64,000 bases of DNA, taken from contig JAISAU010000010.1 in assembly GCA_031266555.1 (NCBI GenBank), positions 1-64,000 on the forward strand, read 5' to 3'. The DNA comes from Campylobacteraceae bacterium (GTDB lineage: Bacteria > Campylobacterota > Campylobacteria > Campylobacterales > Campylobacteraceae). Below the pieces are notes generated by a model. It searched no databases. It saw nothing but the letters and a program-made list of their open reading frames with translations, and was not told the origin of the DNA. Position numbers and translations under genes: made by a program. Positions 29,216 to 38,706 of the stretch are shown in pieces. Within the stretch, counting starts at the first letter, position 1; each line of letters begins with the position of its first letter.

Positions 29216-29590
29216 ATTATAAACGGGATAAATCGTGCAGTTTATAATTATCTCATTAAAATACGCAATTATTAGCGAGAAAAGCAGATAATTAAAAGAA
29301 AAAGCCAATAGAGTTAAAATTTATCCGCTAAGTTTTTAAAAGCCATTTTTTGCAAATTCTACCCTTTTTATATCTACATGTAATAACTTTTTTAAGTTAT
29401 AGTAATTTCAAATATCTTAATTAAATTCGCGAATTTATATTGCTACATGTAAGACGATAATAAAAAAATTAATCTTTTAAAACCTTACATGTGAAGCAAT
29501 ATTTTGAAAGTTATTTACATGTAAATTAAATTAATTTGCTTATTACATGTAAGATATAAAAAATTCAAAAAGATAGAATTAAATTCTATT
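29216..29590. repeat. Gap with five ACATGT palindromes
   Basis: About 375 bases between the convergent purT fragment and the ABC-F gene. Copies of the palindrome occur near 29378, 29443, 29486, 29516 and 29543. Two of them, with GCTACATGTAAG and CTTACATGTGAAGC contexts, form an imperfect inverted repeat that could fold as a bidirectional terminator. No gene seen. Confidence 0.6.
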
Positions 29591-31519
29591 TTATTCAGAC
29601 GATTCTATTTTTTGTTCTATCTCTAAAAATCGCTCTATCATCGGTTCAAGCTCATTTTCTTTTTTCGTTAATAATTGGGTCAATTTAGCGACGCCTTTTT
29701 CTTGATAACATTCAGGATTTGACAGGCAGTTTTTTAACTCTTTTATCTCATTTTCAAGTTCTTCTATAATTCTCGGCAATTTATCATAATCTTGCTGCTC
29801 TTTGTAGCTTAATTTTTGAGATTTTGTTTTTTGTTTTTGGCTTTGAACCATATTAAAACTGTTTTCAAATTCGTCTATCTCTTTTATTTCGCTTTCATAT
29901 TCCAAAAATTCGCTGTAAGAACCGTAACTTTCTACTATTTTCCCATCTCCTTTAAAAATCAGTAATTTTTTAGCGATTTTATCTACAAAATATCTGTCGT
30001 GGCTGACAAATAAAACCGCTCCGTGATAATTTTGAATGTACTCTTCAAGAATATTAATAGTAGGTATATCAAGGTCGTTTGTAGGTTCGTCCAAGATAAG
30101 ACAGTCTGTTTTTTTGGCAAATAAAAGCGCTAAAGCTATACGGTTTTTTTCGCCGCCGCTTAACATTCCGATTTTTTTATTTAGATACTCTTTTGGAAAC
30201 AAAAAGTTTTTCAAATATCCGAATACATGTATGTTTCTCCCACCGACATCAACTGTGTCTCCTCCATTTGGGCAAAATGTCTCCAATATATTTTTATCGT
30301 CGTTTAGCATAACTCTTTGTTGGTCAAAATATCCTATTTTAAAATCTCCTTTTTTAATTTTGCCGTTATCGCTTTGCAAATCGCCTATCAAGAGTTTTAA
30401 TAACGTAGATTTACCCGAACCGTTTTTGCCGACAATCGCTATGCGGTCTTTTTGCATAATTCTTATGGAAAAATTTTCTATCAAACGTTTTTCATCAAGG
30501 CTTTTTGATATATTTTCAAGCTCAAAAAGCATTTTTTGCCTGTTGACGGATTTTTCTTGATTGAAATTATGCTTTTCTCTTTCTAATTCAAGTTTGATTT
30601 TTCTTATAGAACTTGGATTTTTTTTAGCGTCTTCTCTGAGTTTATAAACTCTTGTCTTTCGTCCCTCGTCTCTTTTAAGCCGTGCTTTTACGCCGCGCCT
30701 TAACCACTCTTCTTCGCTTTTTAAAAATTTTAACAGATTTTCATGTTCTTTTTGCATTGAGTGCAATAAAGCCTCTTTGCCTTTTAAATAATCGCCGTAT
30801 CCGCCCTCAAAGCTTCTTAATTTACAATCGTCAATCTCGATTGTTCTAGTGGCTATTTTATCTATAAAATATCTATCGTGAGATATAAATACAAGCGTGA
30901 AATTTTCCCTTAATAGCATCTCTTCCAAAAAAGCGACCATATAAACGTCCAAATGGTTTGTGGGTTCGTCTAAAAGCAAGATATCCGGCTTTTTAAGCAA
31001 TAATCCAGCAAGTGCTACTCTTCTTCTCTCGCCGCCGCTAAGAAGCGAAATGCTCCTATTTTCATACTCTTTGAGGTCAAACTCTTCAATAACTCTTTTT
31101 ATTTTATCATCAAGATTCCAAGCGTTATGAGCGTCTATGTAAGAGGCTAATTCGAGTTGTTTTTTAATAAGCTCCTTATTCTCAAAATCTTTTGTCATTT
31201 GGATACTGATTTCTTCATATTCCAGACGTTTTTTTGTAATTTCCGTAAGTTCGGATTCTATATTTTCTCTTACCGTTTTATCTTCTCTAAATTCTGGATT
31301 TTGTTCAAGCATCTCAACTTTTATACCGTTTTGAATAATTCTTCGTCCATTATCGCCCTCGATCGCTCCGTTTATAATTTTCATAAGAGTGGATTTTCCG
31401 CCGCCGTTTTTACCAATTATGGCGATTTTCTCTTTTTCTCCAATAAAAAGACTAATCTCTTCAAGTATTTTTACGGTATCATAGCTTTTGCTAATATCTA
31501 TCAAATCTAAAAGCGCCAA
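29591..31519 (-). CDS. ABC-F ATPase, Uup-like
   Basis: 642 residues. Soluble tandem ABC ATPase of the ABC-F class, which acts on ribosomes rather than in membranes. First domain: Walker A GKNGGGKS near 36, signature LSGGERRRVAL near 160, Walker B DILLLDEPTNHLD. Second: GKNGSGKS near 364, LSGGEKNRIAL, DCLILDEPTNDLD. The acidic/basic C-terminal coiled coil (about 555-642) is the Uup-type extension. Stand-alone gene. I do not claim antibiotic resistance. Confidence 0.88.
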   Translation of the reverse strand: MALLDLIDISKSYDTVKILEEISLFIGEKEKIAIIGKNGGGKSTLMKIINGAIEGDNGRRIIQNGIKVEMLEQNPEFREDKTVRENIESELTEITKKRLEYEEISIQMTKDFENKELIKKQLELASYIDAHNAWNLDDKIKRVIEEFDLKEYENRSISLLSGGERRRVALAGLLLKKPDILLLDEPTNHLDVYMVAFLEEMLLRENFTLVFISHDRYFIDKIATRTIEIDDCKLRSFEGGYGDYLKGKEALLHSMQKEHENLLKFLKSEEEWLRRGVKARLKRDEGRKTRVYKLREDAKKNPSSIRKIKLELEREKHNFNQEKSVNRQKMLFELENISKSLDEKRLIENFSIRIMQKDRIAIVGKNGSGKSTLLKLLIGDLQSDNGKIKKGDFKIGYFDQQRVMLNDDKNILETFCPNGGDTVDVGGRNIHVFGYLKNFLFPKEYLNKKIGMLSGGEKNRIALALLFAKKTDCLILDEPTNDLDIPTINILEEYIQNYHGAVLFVSHDRYFVDKIAKKLLIFKGDGKIVESYGSYSEFLEYESEIKEIDEFENSFNMVQSQKQKTKSQKLSYKEQQDYDKLPRIIEELENEIKELKNCLSNPECYQEKGVAKLTQLLTKKENELEPMIERFLEIEQKIESSE

Positions 31520-31670
31520 TATGTATCCTCCAAAAAATTAAAAAGTAAGTTTATCATCAGCTTTCTATGTATTTTATGAAAGCTGGGATTTTTAATATAA
31601 AATTGATAAGAATTGGTTCGTACATGTAAGAGGCAAAAGATGTTCACATGTAAACTAATCGGTAAAAAAA

Positions 31671-32555
31671 CTATTTTATCATATCAAACAACAATCCTAT
31701 AGAAGCTTTAAACGTTTCGCCGTGAGATAAGTTTTCAAGCGTAATCTGATATGCGGATAAGTTAGTTTTTTTATTTAATCTAAAAATCATATCTTTTATA
31801 GCGTTTTTGGGTATTGCACCCTGCATCATAGCGCGCTTTGTCATATTTTGAGGACTTTTATATTTAGTTTCGTCATCTCCCGCCATTACTATAAGAGTTG
31901 TAGGATATCTCAAATCTGTCGCCTCTACCTCTTTAATATATCCGTTATGCCACCACAACGACGGACTAATCGCCGCGTACTTTTGAAAATAGTCAGGATG
32001 CGTAAAAAGCGTATACAATACAAAAAGACCCCCGTACGAATGTCCCCACAATATCTGTTTTTGTGAATTTATCTTGAACGTTTTCGCAATTTTCGGCTTT
32101 AATTCATTTTCTATGAATTCAAGAAACAGTTCCGCTCCGCCAACCCTCTCGTAGTCGTTTTGAACATCTTCCAAATCGCTTTCGCTTGGTACTAAAGGCG
32201 TGTAATCGTAAGTTCTGGCGATTGTGTCAAAACGGGCTTTAGTAACATAGCCTATCATAACAATAAGCAGATTTGCCGCATTTGCTTTTTTGAGCAACTC
32301 TTCGTTCAAAACGTCAAGCACAGCGTTGCCGTCTAACATGTAAACGACGTTGTAATCAGATGATTTTTTTGGTATGGCAAGATATATTTTATAATTTTGC
32401 CCGTTGCTTTTTGCTTTCATATTTAGCGTCGCGAAGTCGTAATATAAAGAACCTTCGCTTAAAACCGAAGTATTCGCTTCTTGCGAAAGATTTGGCTGCG
32501 CGTATAAAAAGCCGCAAACAAATATAATGCTTAAAAAACATATGTATTTTTTCAT
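31671..32555 (-). CDS. Alpha/beta-hydrolase, enterochelin-esterase-like
   Basis: 294 residues from ATG 32555, preceded by TTGGAA; an ATG five codons earlier would spoil the signal peptide (MKKYICFLSIIFVCGFLYA). Periplasmic COG2819-type esterase of the IroE/BesA kind: oxyanion region VVYMLDGNAVL, nucleophile Ser in WGHSYGGLFVLY near 163, Asp in MAGDDETKY, His in LSHGETFKAS near the C-terminus. Such enzymes hydrolyse ferri-siderophores. A Fur-box-like site lies 28 bases upstream, supporting a role in iron uptake. Substrate inferred. Confidence 0.78.
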   Translation of the reverse strand: MKKYICFLSIIFVCGFLYAQPNLSQEANTSVLSEGSLYYDFATLNMKAKSNGQNYKIYLAIPKKSSDYNVVYMLDGNAVLDVLNEELLKKANAANLLIVMIGYVTKARFDTIARTYDYTPLVPSESDLEDVQNDYERVGGAELFLEFIENELKPKIAKTFKINSQKQILWGHSYGGLFVLYTLFTHPDYFQKYAAISPSLWWHNGYIKEVEATDLRYPTTLIVMAGDDETKYKSPQNMTKRAMMQGAIPKNAIKDMIFRLNKKTNLSAYQITLENLSHGETFKASIGLLFDMIK

Positions 32556-32582
32556 ATCGATTATTTCCAATTTTTATTAATT

Positions 32583-32601
32583 TATAATGATAGCGATTAT
32601 T
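32583..32601 (-). promoter_or_regulatory. Fur-box-like operator upstream of the esterase
   Basis: The 19-base stretch starting TATAATGATAGCG matches the classical Fur box (GATAATGATAATCATTATC) at 14 of 19 positions by eye, and both half-sites are recognisable. It sits between the divergent esterase and M48 genes, so it could affect either. The AT-rich background raises the chance of a false match. Confidence 0.5.
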
Positions 32602-32718
32602 AATTTAGCAATATTTTTCTTTGTAAATACTTAAAATAGTTTTTATATATTTTTAAAAACAAGTTTTTATTTATCGTTGCTCTGCTAAAATGACGCAAAA
32701 ATTTTTAGGATTAAACAT

Positions 32719-33930
32719 ATGTTGATGCTTATGGGAACACTCTATTTTTTTTACGTTATTTTGAAACTTTACATATCTTATTCGGAGATAAATTTTGTAT
32801 CGCGCGCCAAAAGTTTGCCTGCAATAATACTTTCCGATGAAAATTATCAAAAAGCGGCTGAATATAAAATAGCGAACGAGAGATTTCATATCGTGTCAAA
32901 TCTTTATGATTACGCGTTGTTTTTGTTTTGGATTATGTTTGGGTTAAAGACGCTTGAGACGCTTTGCATACATGAAGGCGGAATTATTGAAAGCACTGTT
33001 TTTGTGATGAGTTTTATCGCGATAAACTATCTCTTGTCGCTTCCTTTTGATATATATTCCACATTTGTAAAAGACAGAAAATTCGGATTTTCGACTATCA
33101 GCGTTAAAACATATCTGCTTGACAATATAAAATCGGCTATTATTTTTATTATTTTAGGAACTCTTGTGATAGCGTTGGTCTCATGGATAATATCAAGCTT
33201 TTCATTGTGGTGGCTTTGGTCTTTTGTCGCGATTTTCGCGATTATCTTATTTATAAATATGTTTTACCCGACGTTTATCGCGCCTATTTTTAACAAATTT
33301 ACTCCGCTTGAAGATAGCGAGCTTAAAAATTCTATTGAGACTTTAATGCAAAAAGCGGGATTAAAAAGCTCGGGCATATTTACAATGGACGCGAGCAAAA
33401 GAGACAACAGACTAAATGCCTATTTTGGAGGACTTGGCAAATCAAAAAGGGTGGTTTTGTTTGATACTTTGCTAAAAAAGTTAAATAAAAATGAGCTTTT
33501 GGCAGTTTTGGGACACGAACTCGGACATTTTAAGCATAAAGACATATTGAAAAATATCGCTGTTACAGCGACTTTATTGTTCGTACTTTTCGCTTTGTTC
33601 GGAAATTTGCCAAATAGCGTGTACGAAGCGCTGAATTTAAAACATGGAGCCTATAGTGTTATAACTATATTTTTGCTATTCTCGTCGGCTGTTAGTTTTG
33701 TAATGATGCCGCTTTTTGGATATTTGAGTCGTAAAAATGAATATAAAGCGGACGAATACGGAAGCGAATGCGAAAGCAAAGAGGCTTTGGCGTCGGCTCT
33801 TATCAAACTTGCCGACGAAAACAAAAGTTTTCCGCGTTCGCATTTTTTATATATTATTTTTTATCATACGCATCCGCCTTTGGTCGAGAGATTAAAAGCG
33901 CTTGGAGTAGATACGGCGAATAATGCCTAA
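32719..33930 (+). CDS. M48 zinc metalloprotease (Ste24/CAAX protease type)
   Basis: 403 residues, multiple membrane segments. Zinc motif HELGH in AVLGHELGHFKHKD near 265, third ligand Glu in EYKADEYGSE near 345. The N-terminal half (LSLPFDIYSTFVKDRKFGFS) is typical of the Ste24 branch. Likely degrades or processes misfolded membrane proteins. The start of prmC overlaps its end by 8 bases. C. jejuni-type genomes carry the same protein family. Confidence 0.9.
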   Translation: MLMLMGTLYFFYVILKLYISYSEINFVSRAKSLPAIILSDENYQKAAEYKIANERFHIVSNLYDYALFLFWIMFGLKTLETLCIHEGGIIESTVFVMSFIAINYLLSLPFDIYSTFVKDRKFGFSTISVKTYLLDNIKSAIIFIILGTLVIALVSWIISSFSLWWLWSFVAIFAIILFINMFYPTFIAPIFNKFTPLEDSELKNSIETLMQKAGLKSSGIFTMDASKRDNRLNAYFGGLGKSKRVVLFDTLLKKLNKNELLAVLGHELGHFKHKDILKNIAVTATLLFVLFALFGNLPNSVYEALNLKHGAYSVITIFLLFSSAVSFVMMPLFGYLSRKNEYKADEYGSECESKEALASALIKLADENKSFPRSHFLYIIFYHTHPPLVERLKALGVDTANNA

Positions 33931-34738
33931 TATCAAAGAAGTTTTACGCCGCTCTTCGTTAATGCTTTCAAAAAGCGTTATAAATCCCAAAAAAGAGGCG
34001 ATGATTTTGCTTCGCGAGTGGATAAAAGAAGATGAAGTTTTTTTGATAACTCACGATGATTTTGAGATTAACGATGTTGACGGTTTTTTTGAATGGGTAA
34101 AACAAAGAGCGGAACACACTCCTTTGGAGTATATTACGCAAAAAGCGTCATTTTACTCAAAAGAGTTTATTGTACGAAAAGGCGTTTTGGTACCGCGTCC
34201 GGAAACTGAAATATTAGTAGATAAAACTTTAAGTCTTATAAAAGAGTATGACGCGATTAGGGTGGCGGAAATTGGCACGGGAAGCGGAGTAATTAGCATA
34301 ATGCTAGCGCTTTTATTGCCGCAAATTAGAATAGACGCTACGGATATATCGCCAAAAGCGATAGAGTTAGCTTCGATAAACGCGCAAAAATTTGGAGTGG
34401 AAAACAGAATAAAATTCCATTTGACAAGCTATTTGGACGGAGTTGAACCGCCGCAAATTTTAGTCTCAAATCCTCCGTACATTTCAAAGAAAGAGGAGCT
34501 TGAAAAATATGTGCTAAACGAGCCGCATAACGCTCTTTTTGGGGGAGAGCAAGGAGATGAAATATTGAAAGATATTGTTTTGCTTGCTAAAAAACTTAAT
34601 GTTTTAGCGCTTGCTTGCGAAATGGGATATGACCAAAAATATAGTTTAGAAAATTTTTTTAAAAATAATGAGATAAAAAACTATAGCTTTTATCAAGACC
34701 TAAGCGGACTTGACAGAGGCTTTATAATTAAGGAATAG
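33923..34738 (+). CDS. prmC: Release factor glutamine methyltransferase
   Basis: 271 residues. Methylates the GGQ glutamine of RF1 and RF2. N-terminal helical domain, SAM motif VAEIGTGSGVISIML near 112, catalytic NPPY in LVSNPPYISKKEEL near 183, and FGGEQGDEIL downstream. Overlaps the M48 gene by 8 bases and is followed after 3 bases by the DUF4149-like gene, so one operon. Confidence 0.95.
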   Translation: MPNIKEVLRRSSLMLSKSVINPKKEAMILLREWIKEDEVFLITHDDFEINDVDGFFEWVKQRAEHTPLEYITQKASFYSKEFIVRKGVLVPRPETEILVDKTLSLIKEYDAIRVAEIGTGSGVISIMLALLLPQIRIDATDISPKAIELASINAQKFGVENRIKFHLTSYLDGVEPPQILVSNPPYISKKEELEKYVLNEPHNALFGGEQGDEILKDIVLLAKKLNVLALACEMGYDQKYSLENFFKNNEIKNYSFYQDLSGLDRGFIIKE

Positions 34739-34741
34739 AAA

Positions 34742-35227
34742 ATGAAAAAAACGGCGTTTCAAAAAAGTCTTTTTACTACATATTTATTGCTAATAGGTGT
34801 ATGTATCGGCGCGGAGATAACGGTAGGAGCGTTAGTAGCGTCTGTTATATTTTTTCCAAGCGCGTATTTGGGAGATGGGATATTAAGCCATTTTCAAAGC
34901 GGTATTTTAATGACGCAAGTATTTTTGAGATTTAATATCTTACTTATAATTTGCACATTTTTAATAACGGCATACGAAATCTACTTATATTTCACCAAAA
35001 ATCAGGATTTTATCAGCGCCGTTATTTTATTTATTGTCTTAATGGGAACTTTGGCGTTTGTTTTATATTTCACTCCTTATATCGTAGAGGCTCAAAAATT
35101 AGGGATTGAGGCTACAAGCACAAAAGAGTTCAAAGATATTCATAATTTTAGCGAATTGGCGATAAAGGCTGTTCTTATTGGGCAGATAGCTCTGTTTTTC
35201 AGAAGAGTGTGGGTAGAGTTTAAATAA
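34742..35227 (+). CDS. Four-helix membrane protein (DUF4149-like)
   Basis: 161 residues with four hydrophobic segments (about 9-36, 57-80, 91-115, 136-156). GAEITVGALVASVIFFPSA near residue 23 and the final helix pattern fit the DUF4149 family of inner-membrane proteins of unknown role. Co-transcribed with prmC. Confidence 0.65.
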   Translation: MKKTAFQKSLFTTYLLLIGVCIGAEITVGALVASVIFFPSAYLGDGILSHFQSGILMTQVFLRFNILLIICTFLITAYEIYLYFTKNQDFISAVILFIVLMGTLAFVLYFTPYIVEAQKLGIEATSTKEFKDIHNFSELAIKAVLIGQIALFFRRVWVEFK

Positions 35228-35275
35228 TATATTTTTTTAAATTCGTAGAAATTAGTTTAATAAATTACTATCTCA

Positions 35276-35318
35276 AACCTTACATGTAATATCGTAATTT
35301 AAAATTACATGTAAGGTT
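35276..35318. terminator. Inverted repeat built from two TTACATGTAA palindromes
   Basis: Perfect 15-bp arms AACCTTACATGTAAT (35276-35290) and its complement (35304-35318), 13-base loop, each arm holding one palindrome. It lies between two convergent genes, where a bidirectional terminator would be expected. A further CTACATGTAATA is at 35378. Confidence 0.6.
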
Positions 35319-35486
35319 CGTGGTAATAAAAACTATTTTAAATTAAGGATTTGAATTATAAACTTTGATTCAAATCCTACATGTAATAAATTCAAATTAT
35401 GATAAGTATTTTAATTGCATATAATTTAAATTCGCTATATTTTTATTAGCGTTTATTTTCGTCTTTTGCTATCCAAAATAATATAT

Positions 35487-35852
35487 TTATTTAAATATCA
35501 ATAACGCGATTTGGATAATAAAAAGAGCTGCCATAGCCATATAAATATACATCGTATTATTATCTTTTTTTTGCGCCATTTTATCTAAAATAAGTTGCTC
35601 CACTTTATCAACCAACTCTTTTTCTTTTTTTTCAAAATCGCTGCTTACGATATATTTTATATAGTCTGAATGCCCGTCTTTATTTGATATGGTATTTGCC
35701 GATTTTTCAATCGCTTTTTCAATCTCTTTATGACTCGCTTTAATAGCCTCAATCTCGTTAGACGCCTGTTCTGTCATTTTTTTTGCGCATAAGTGCAAAA
35801 TGGACACTTTGTTACTAACCGCTTCGTCTACTATTTTTTTTATATCTTCCAT
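35487..35852 (-). CDS. Tail-anchored coiled-coil protein at left end of T4SS module
   Basis: 121 residues: helical, charged body with E/K-rich heptads (about 20-95) and one C-terminal membrane helix (YIYMAMAALFIIQIALLIF). Same plan, size and terminal sequence style (IIQIALLIFK versus LQIIVFLK) as the 117-residue protein at 61390, which closes the other end of the module. Its start overlaps the end of the coupling ATPase gene by 13 bases, so it is co-transcribed with it. Function unknown. Confidence 0.7.
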   Translation of the reverse strand: MEDIKKIVDEAVSNKVSILHLCAKKMTEQASNEIEAIKASHKEIEKAIEKSANTISNKDGHSDYIKYIVSSDFEKKEKELVDKVEQLILDKMAQKKDNNTMYIYMAMAALFIIQIALLIFK

Positions 35853-37660
35853 TTAACTGCCTCCTGCATGATTCCTAAAAATACCGTTTTTGGCATATAT
35901 TCCGTCAAAGGAATTTTTGCTTCCAAATTTTTGCCTTTATACGTTGTTTTTTTACCCTCCTTTGCTAAAGATGTTTCTGTCACAGCTATAGCTCTATAGA
36001 GTTTGCCGTCAGTTATTACCATCATTTCGCCGCTGTTCATACCTATTACTTCGTCGTGTTTGATTGCCGCTTCTTTTTCTATTTTAAAATGTTTTTCTGC
36101 GCTTATGGGTCCTTTAGCGTTTTTTCTTTTTTCCGTATAGTCTGTATCTATAAATTTTGTCTCTTTAAGCATTCGTGCGTAAAAATCGGTAGTTTCGGGG
36201 TGTATATTTTTCATTAAGATGTGCGTGCCCGTAACGTCTATGATTTCTCGTCTTTCTAAGCTTTCAGAACCTACTATTTTTCCTACTTGATCGATTTGTG
36301 CCGGCGATTGAAAAATTGGCCAGACTGAAATTCCCAATGCTCTTGATTTACTCATAAGCCTTCCAAAACCTTCTATTATGTAACTTCCGATTTCGTCCGC
36401 TAAAACCAAAAATGGAATTTCAGGTTCTACCGCTTTTTCAGCTTTTTCGGCGGCTACTCCTTTGATGAGCCCCAGTATTAGTCTTCCAAGCTCTTTTGGA
36501 GTTGTGTCGCTTGCCATTGTAGGAAGCGTTACAAATATAAATTTATTGCGTTGCACGGCTTCCCACATTGAGATTGTTGGATATTGCGTGTTAAATACTC
36601 TGCCGTAATCGCTTTTTAAATTTGTTATTACTCCTCTCCAAGCTTGTGCCGACATAGAAGCGTCGTAAACGCCTTGAAGTTTTGTATTTCTTCCGTTCTC
36701 TTTTACCTCTTTTTCAAACTCATCTCCCGAACCTTTTATAAAGTCATTATAGTCAAATCCGATTGAGCCGCTCACAAATTGTACAAAGTCCTCTATAACT
36801 GTGAATTTATAAGCAAGATGTCTATAGTTCAAAGCTTCTCTTACCAATCTATCTAATGTCAAATATACTGCCAATACTCCAAAATCAAGTCTTAATCCCT
36901 CGTTATCTCTTTTCCATACCAACAGCTTTAAGATGCTTTTCATAAACTCTTTTTGTTTCTCTTTCCACTCGTTTTCCTCGCCTATAAGTAGAGATATTAA
37001 TATCTCATAAAGAGCTAAAGCGTTACCGGCTAAAAGAGGATTAAGCGTATGTGTGTTGTTCATATCAAGAAAGTTTATATGTATAAAATCATCTTCTCTG
37101 CCAATTGAGGCAAATAGTCCAAATATCTCTTTAGCGAACTCTGCCGTTCCTTTGCCGTCTATTACAAGTCCGCCTCCGCCAAGAATTGCCTGTTGCTCAA
37201 CTAAACCTTTCATAAGTACTGTTTTTCCCGCCCCAACAGTCGCCATAATTAACCCGTGCCTTTTAATCTTTTCAGCGTCTAACAACAGCGGACGGATAAG
37301 ATTGCCTTCGGCTTTACTTGTCTTTGACGCTGAGCCATAAAACTTTTTAACTTCAGTGCCTAAAGACAGTAGATATTTTTTGTCTGGAGTGTTTGGCGTG
37401 ATGTTTTCATTTATATTTGTATTTTTATCTCTGCCCATAATGATAGCTCCGACAGCGCATAAAAGAAGTATCAGCGAAGCCTTCATTCCATAATCTATTG
37501 CGAACGACGGTTTTACAATATATACAATAGTGCATATTATGCCGATGATCGCGACAAAAATTATTAACGCTCTTAAGCTATTTTTTGTTTGAACCAAAGA
37601 TTTAAAATTTTCCCTATCGGGTACGTATACTCTTTCTTGTAAGTGTTCTATCGTAGCCAT
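35840..37660 (-). CDS. T4SS coupling ATPase (VirD4/DotL-like)
   Basis: 606 residues. Membrane-bound ATPase that presents substrates to a type IV secretion channel. Two N-terminal membrane helices (about 29-52, 60-76), Walker A ATVGAGKT near 140, VIDGKGTAEFA just after, FINFLD-type strand with NTHTLNPLLAG, Walker B FLVLADEIGSYIIEG near 410. The VIDGKG and DEIGSYIIEGFGR motifs resemble DotL / IncI TrbC proteins (type IVB) more than classic VirD4. Transcribed away from the rest of the T4SS genes. No relaxase adjoins it. Confidence 0.85.
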   Translation of the reverse strand: MATIEHLQERVYVPDRENFKSLVQTKNSLRALIIFVAIIGIICTIVYIVKPSFAIDYGMKASLILLLCAVGAIIMGRDKNTNINENITPNTPDKKYLLSLGTEVKKFYGSASKTSKAEGNLIRPLLLDAEKIKRHGLIMATVGAGKTVLMKGLVEQQAILGGGGLVIDGKGTAEFAKEIFGLFASIGREDDFIHINFLDMNNTHTLNPLLAGNALALYEILISLLIGEENEWKEKQKEFMKSILKLLVWKRDNEGLRLDFGVLAVYLTLDRLVREALNYRHLAYKFTVIEDFVQFVSGSIGFDYNDFIKGSGDEFEKEVKENGRNTKLQGVYDASMSAQAWRGVITNLKSDYGRVFNTQYPTISMWEAVQRNKFIFVTLPTMASDTTPKELGRLILGLIKGVAAEKAEKAVEPEIPFLVLADEIGSYIIEGFGRLMSKSRALGISVWPIFQSPAQIDQVGKIVGSESLERREIIDVTGTHILMKNIHPETTDFYARMLKETKFIDTDYTEKRKNAKGPISAEKHFKIEKEAAIKHDEVIGMNSGEMMVITDGKLYRAIAVTETSLAKEGKKTTYKGKNLEAKIPLTEYMPKTVFLGIMQEAVKWKI

Positions 37661-37676
37661 TTTATCATCCTAAAAG

Positions 37677-38471
37677 TTATTTTTTGTTATTGCCCATTCT
37701 ATTTTTAAATTTCATAAATAGATACAATAATGCCGAACCTTCTTGTTTTACGGCATTTAAAGATACGTTATCCAAAGCTCTGACAAACTCTTTTTGCGTA
37801 TCGTTTGTTGCGTATACTTCTAAGTTTGCTGTTCCAAGATTGAAGTTTTTTGTAAATTGTTCCCACAAATCCAGCAAAAAGTACTCCACGCACATATCGT
37901 TTTCTTTTAAAACGTTTTCAAAGTTTACATCTTTTTCCAAATATTTTAAAATGCTTTTTATTTTGCCAAAAACCAAAGAGTAGAGCTTAAAATTCTCAAT
38001 CTCGTTAATATTGTCTATTTTGGTGAGTTTAATATTTTTAATTTTGCGCATTATATCTGTACTGATGAAAAGCGCTTCATTTGAATATTGTTTGGACACT
38101 TGTTTGCTTGTAATATCAAGCCTTGTTTCAATCCTATCGTCTTTTTTGTAGGTTCTGTTTTTGTAGCATTTATAAATGTCTTTGGGCGATATGTTCCAAT
38201 AACTTTGTTGTTTTGCAACAATACTAATAGGTTTTTGTTTGCCTACTTTATAAACTTTGAATATTAAAAGTAAAAAAATAGGAATAAGAAACATATACAT
38301 GTATCTGTTTTCTGCCGAATTCCAATCCTCAAGCTTCATAAACAAGTATGTTCCCCATACGATAAGCATACCGATAGTAAAATAAATTTTGACTACATGT
38401 TTTGTTTTCAAAGAATCAACCAAAATCCACCCTACAACAAGAACAAACGTTAATAAAGCAGCCATAACCAT
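37677..38471 (-). CDS. Membrane protein upstream of the coupling ATPase
   Basis: 264 residues, three or so N-terminal membrane helices (about 2-20, 26-46, 61-74) and a 190-residue soluble part rich in Lys/Asn/Asp. 16 bases from the coupling-protein start, so likely a partner, as IncI/Dot coupling proteins have small membrane adaptors. No family recognised. A ribosome site is not strong (GGGGTA). Confidence 0.55.
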   Translation of the reverse strand: MVMAALLTFVLVVGWILVDSLKTKHVVKIYFTIGMLIVWGTYLFMKLEDWNSAENRYMYMFLIPIFLLLIFKVYKVGKQKPISIVAKQQSYWNISPKDIYKCYKNRTYKKDDRIETRLDITSKQVSKQYSNEALFISTDIMRKIKNIKLTKIDNINEIENFKLYSLVFGKIKSILKYLEKDVNFENVLKENDMCVEYFLLDLWEQFTKNFNLGTANLEVYATNDTQKEFVRALDNVSLNAVKQEGSALLYLFMKFKNRMGNNKK

Positions 38472-38706
38472 TTAAATACCCCTATAAAATGAATAAAGTA
38501 TAATTCTTACACACTTATATTAAGAATAAAACACGTATATTAATTTATATTAACACTTATCCGTTTCTATAAATGCAAAAATGTTAAATAATAATAGATA
38601 ATTCTAACAATAATTAACTTAATATAAAGTTTGACAAGGATATAATAAATAAATTAATCCTGAAATACTAAAATTAAAAAAAATCTGAAATTTGTAAGGG
38701 GATTTC
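38472..38706. promoter_or_regulatory. Divergent control region of the T4SS module
   Basis: 235 very AT-rich bases between the leftward coupling-protein unit and the rightward T4SS operon. GGATATAATAAAT (38638-38650) is a good extended -10 for rightward transcription; no -35 stands at 16-18 bases, as is common in Campylobacterota. The nearby TTGACA is only 4 bases from the -10 and is not its -35. TTG 38707 is preceded by AAGGGGA. Confidence 0.4.

Noticed and set aside
29591-31519. Antibiotic-resistance ABC-F protein
   Set aside because: The C-terminal coiled coil and motifs fit Uup-type housekeeping ABC-F; no resistance-type linker evidence can be judged by eye.
38631-38646. TTGACA followed by TATAAT as a promoter pair
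   Set aside because: Only 4 bases separate them, so TTGACA cannot serve as the -35; only the -10 is retained.
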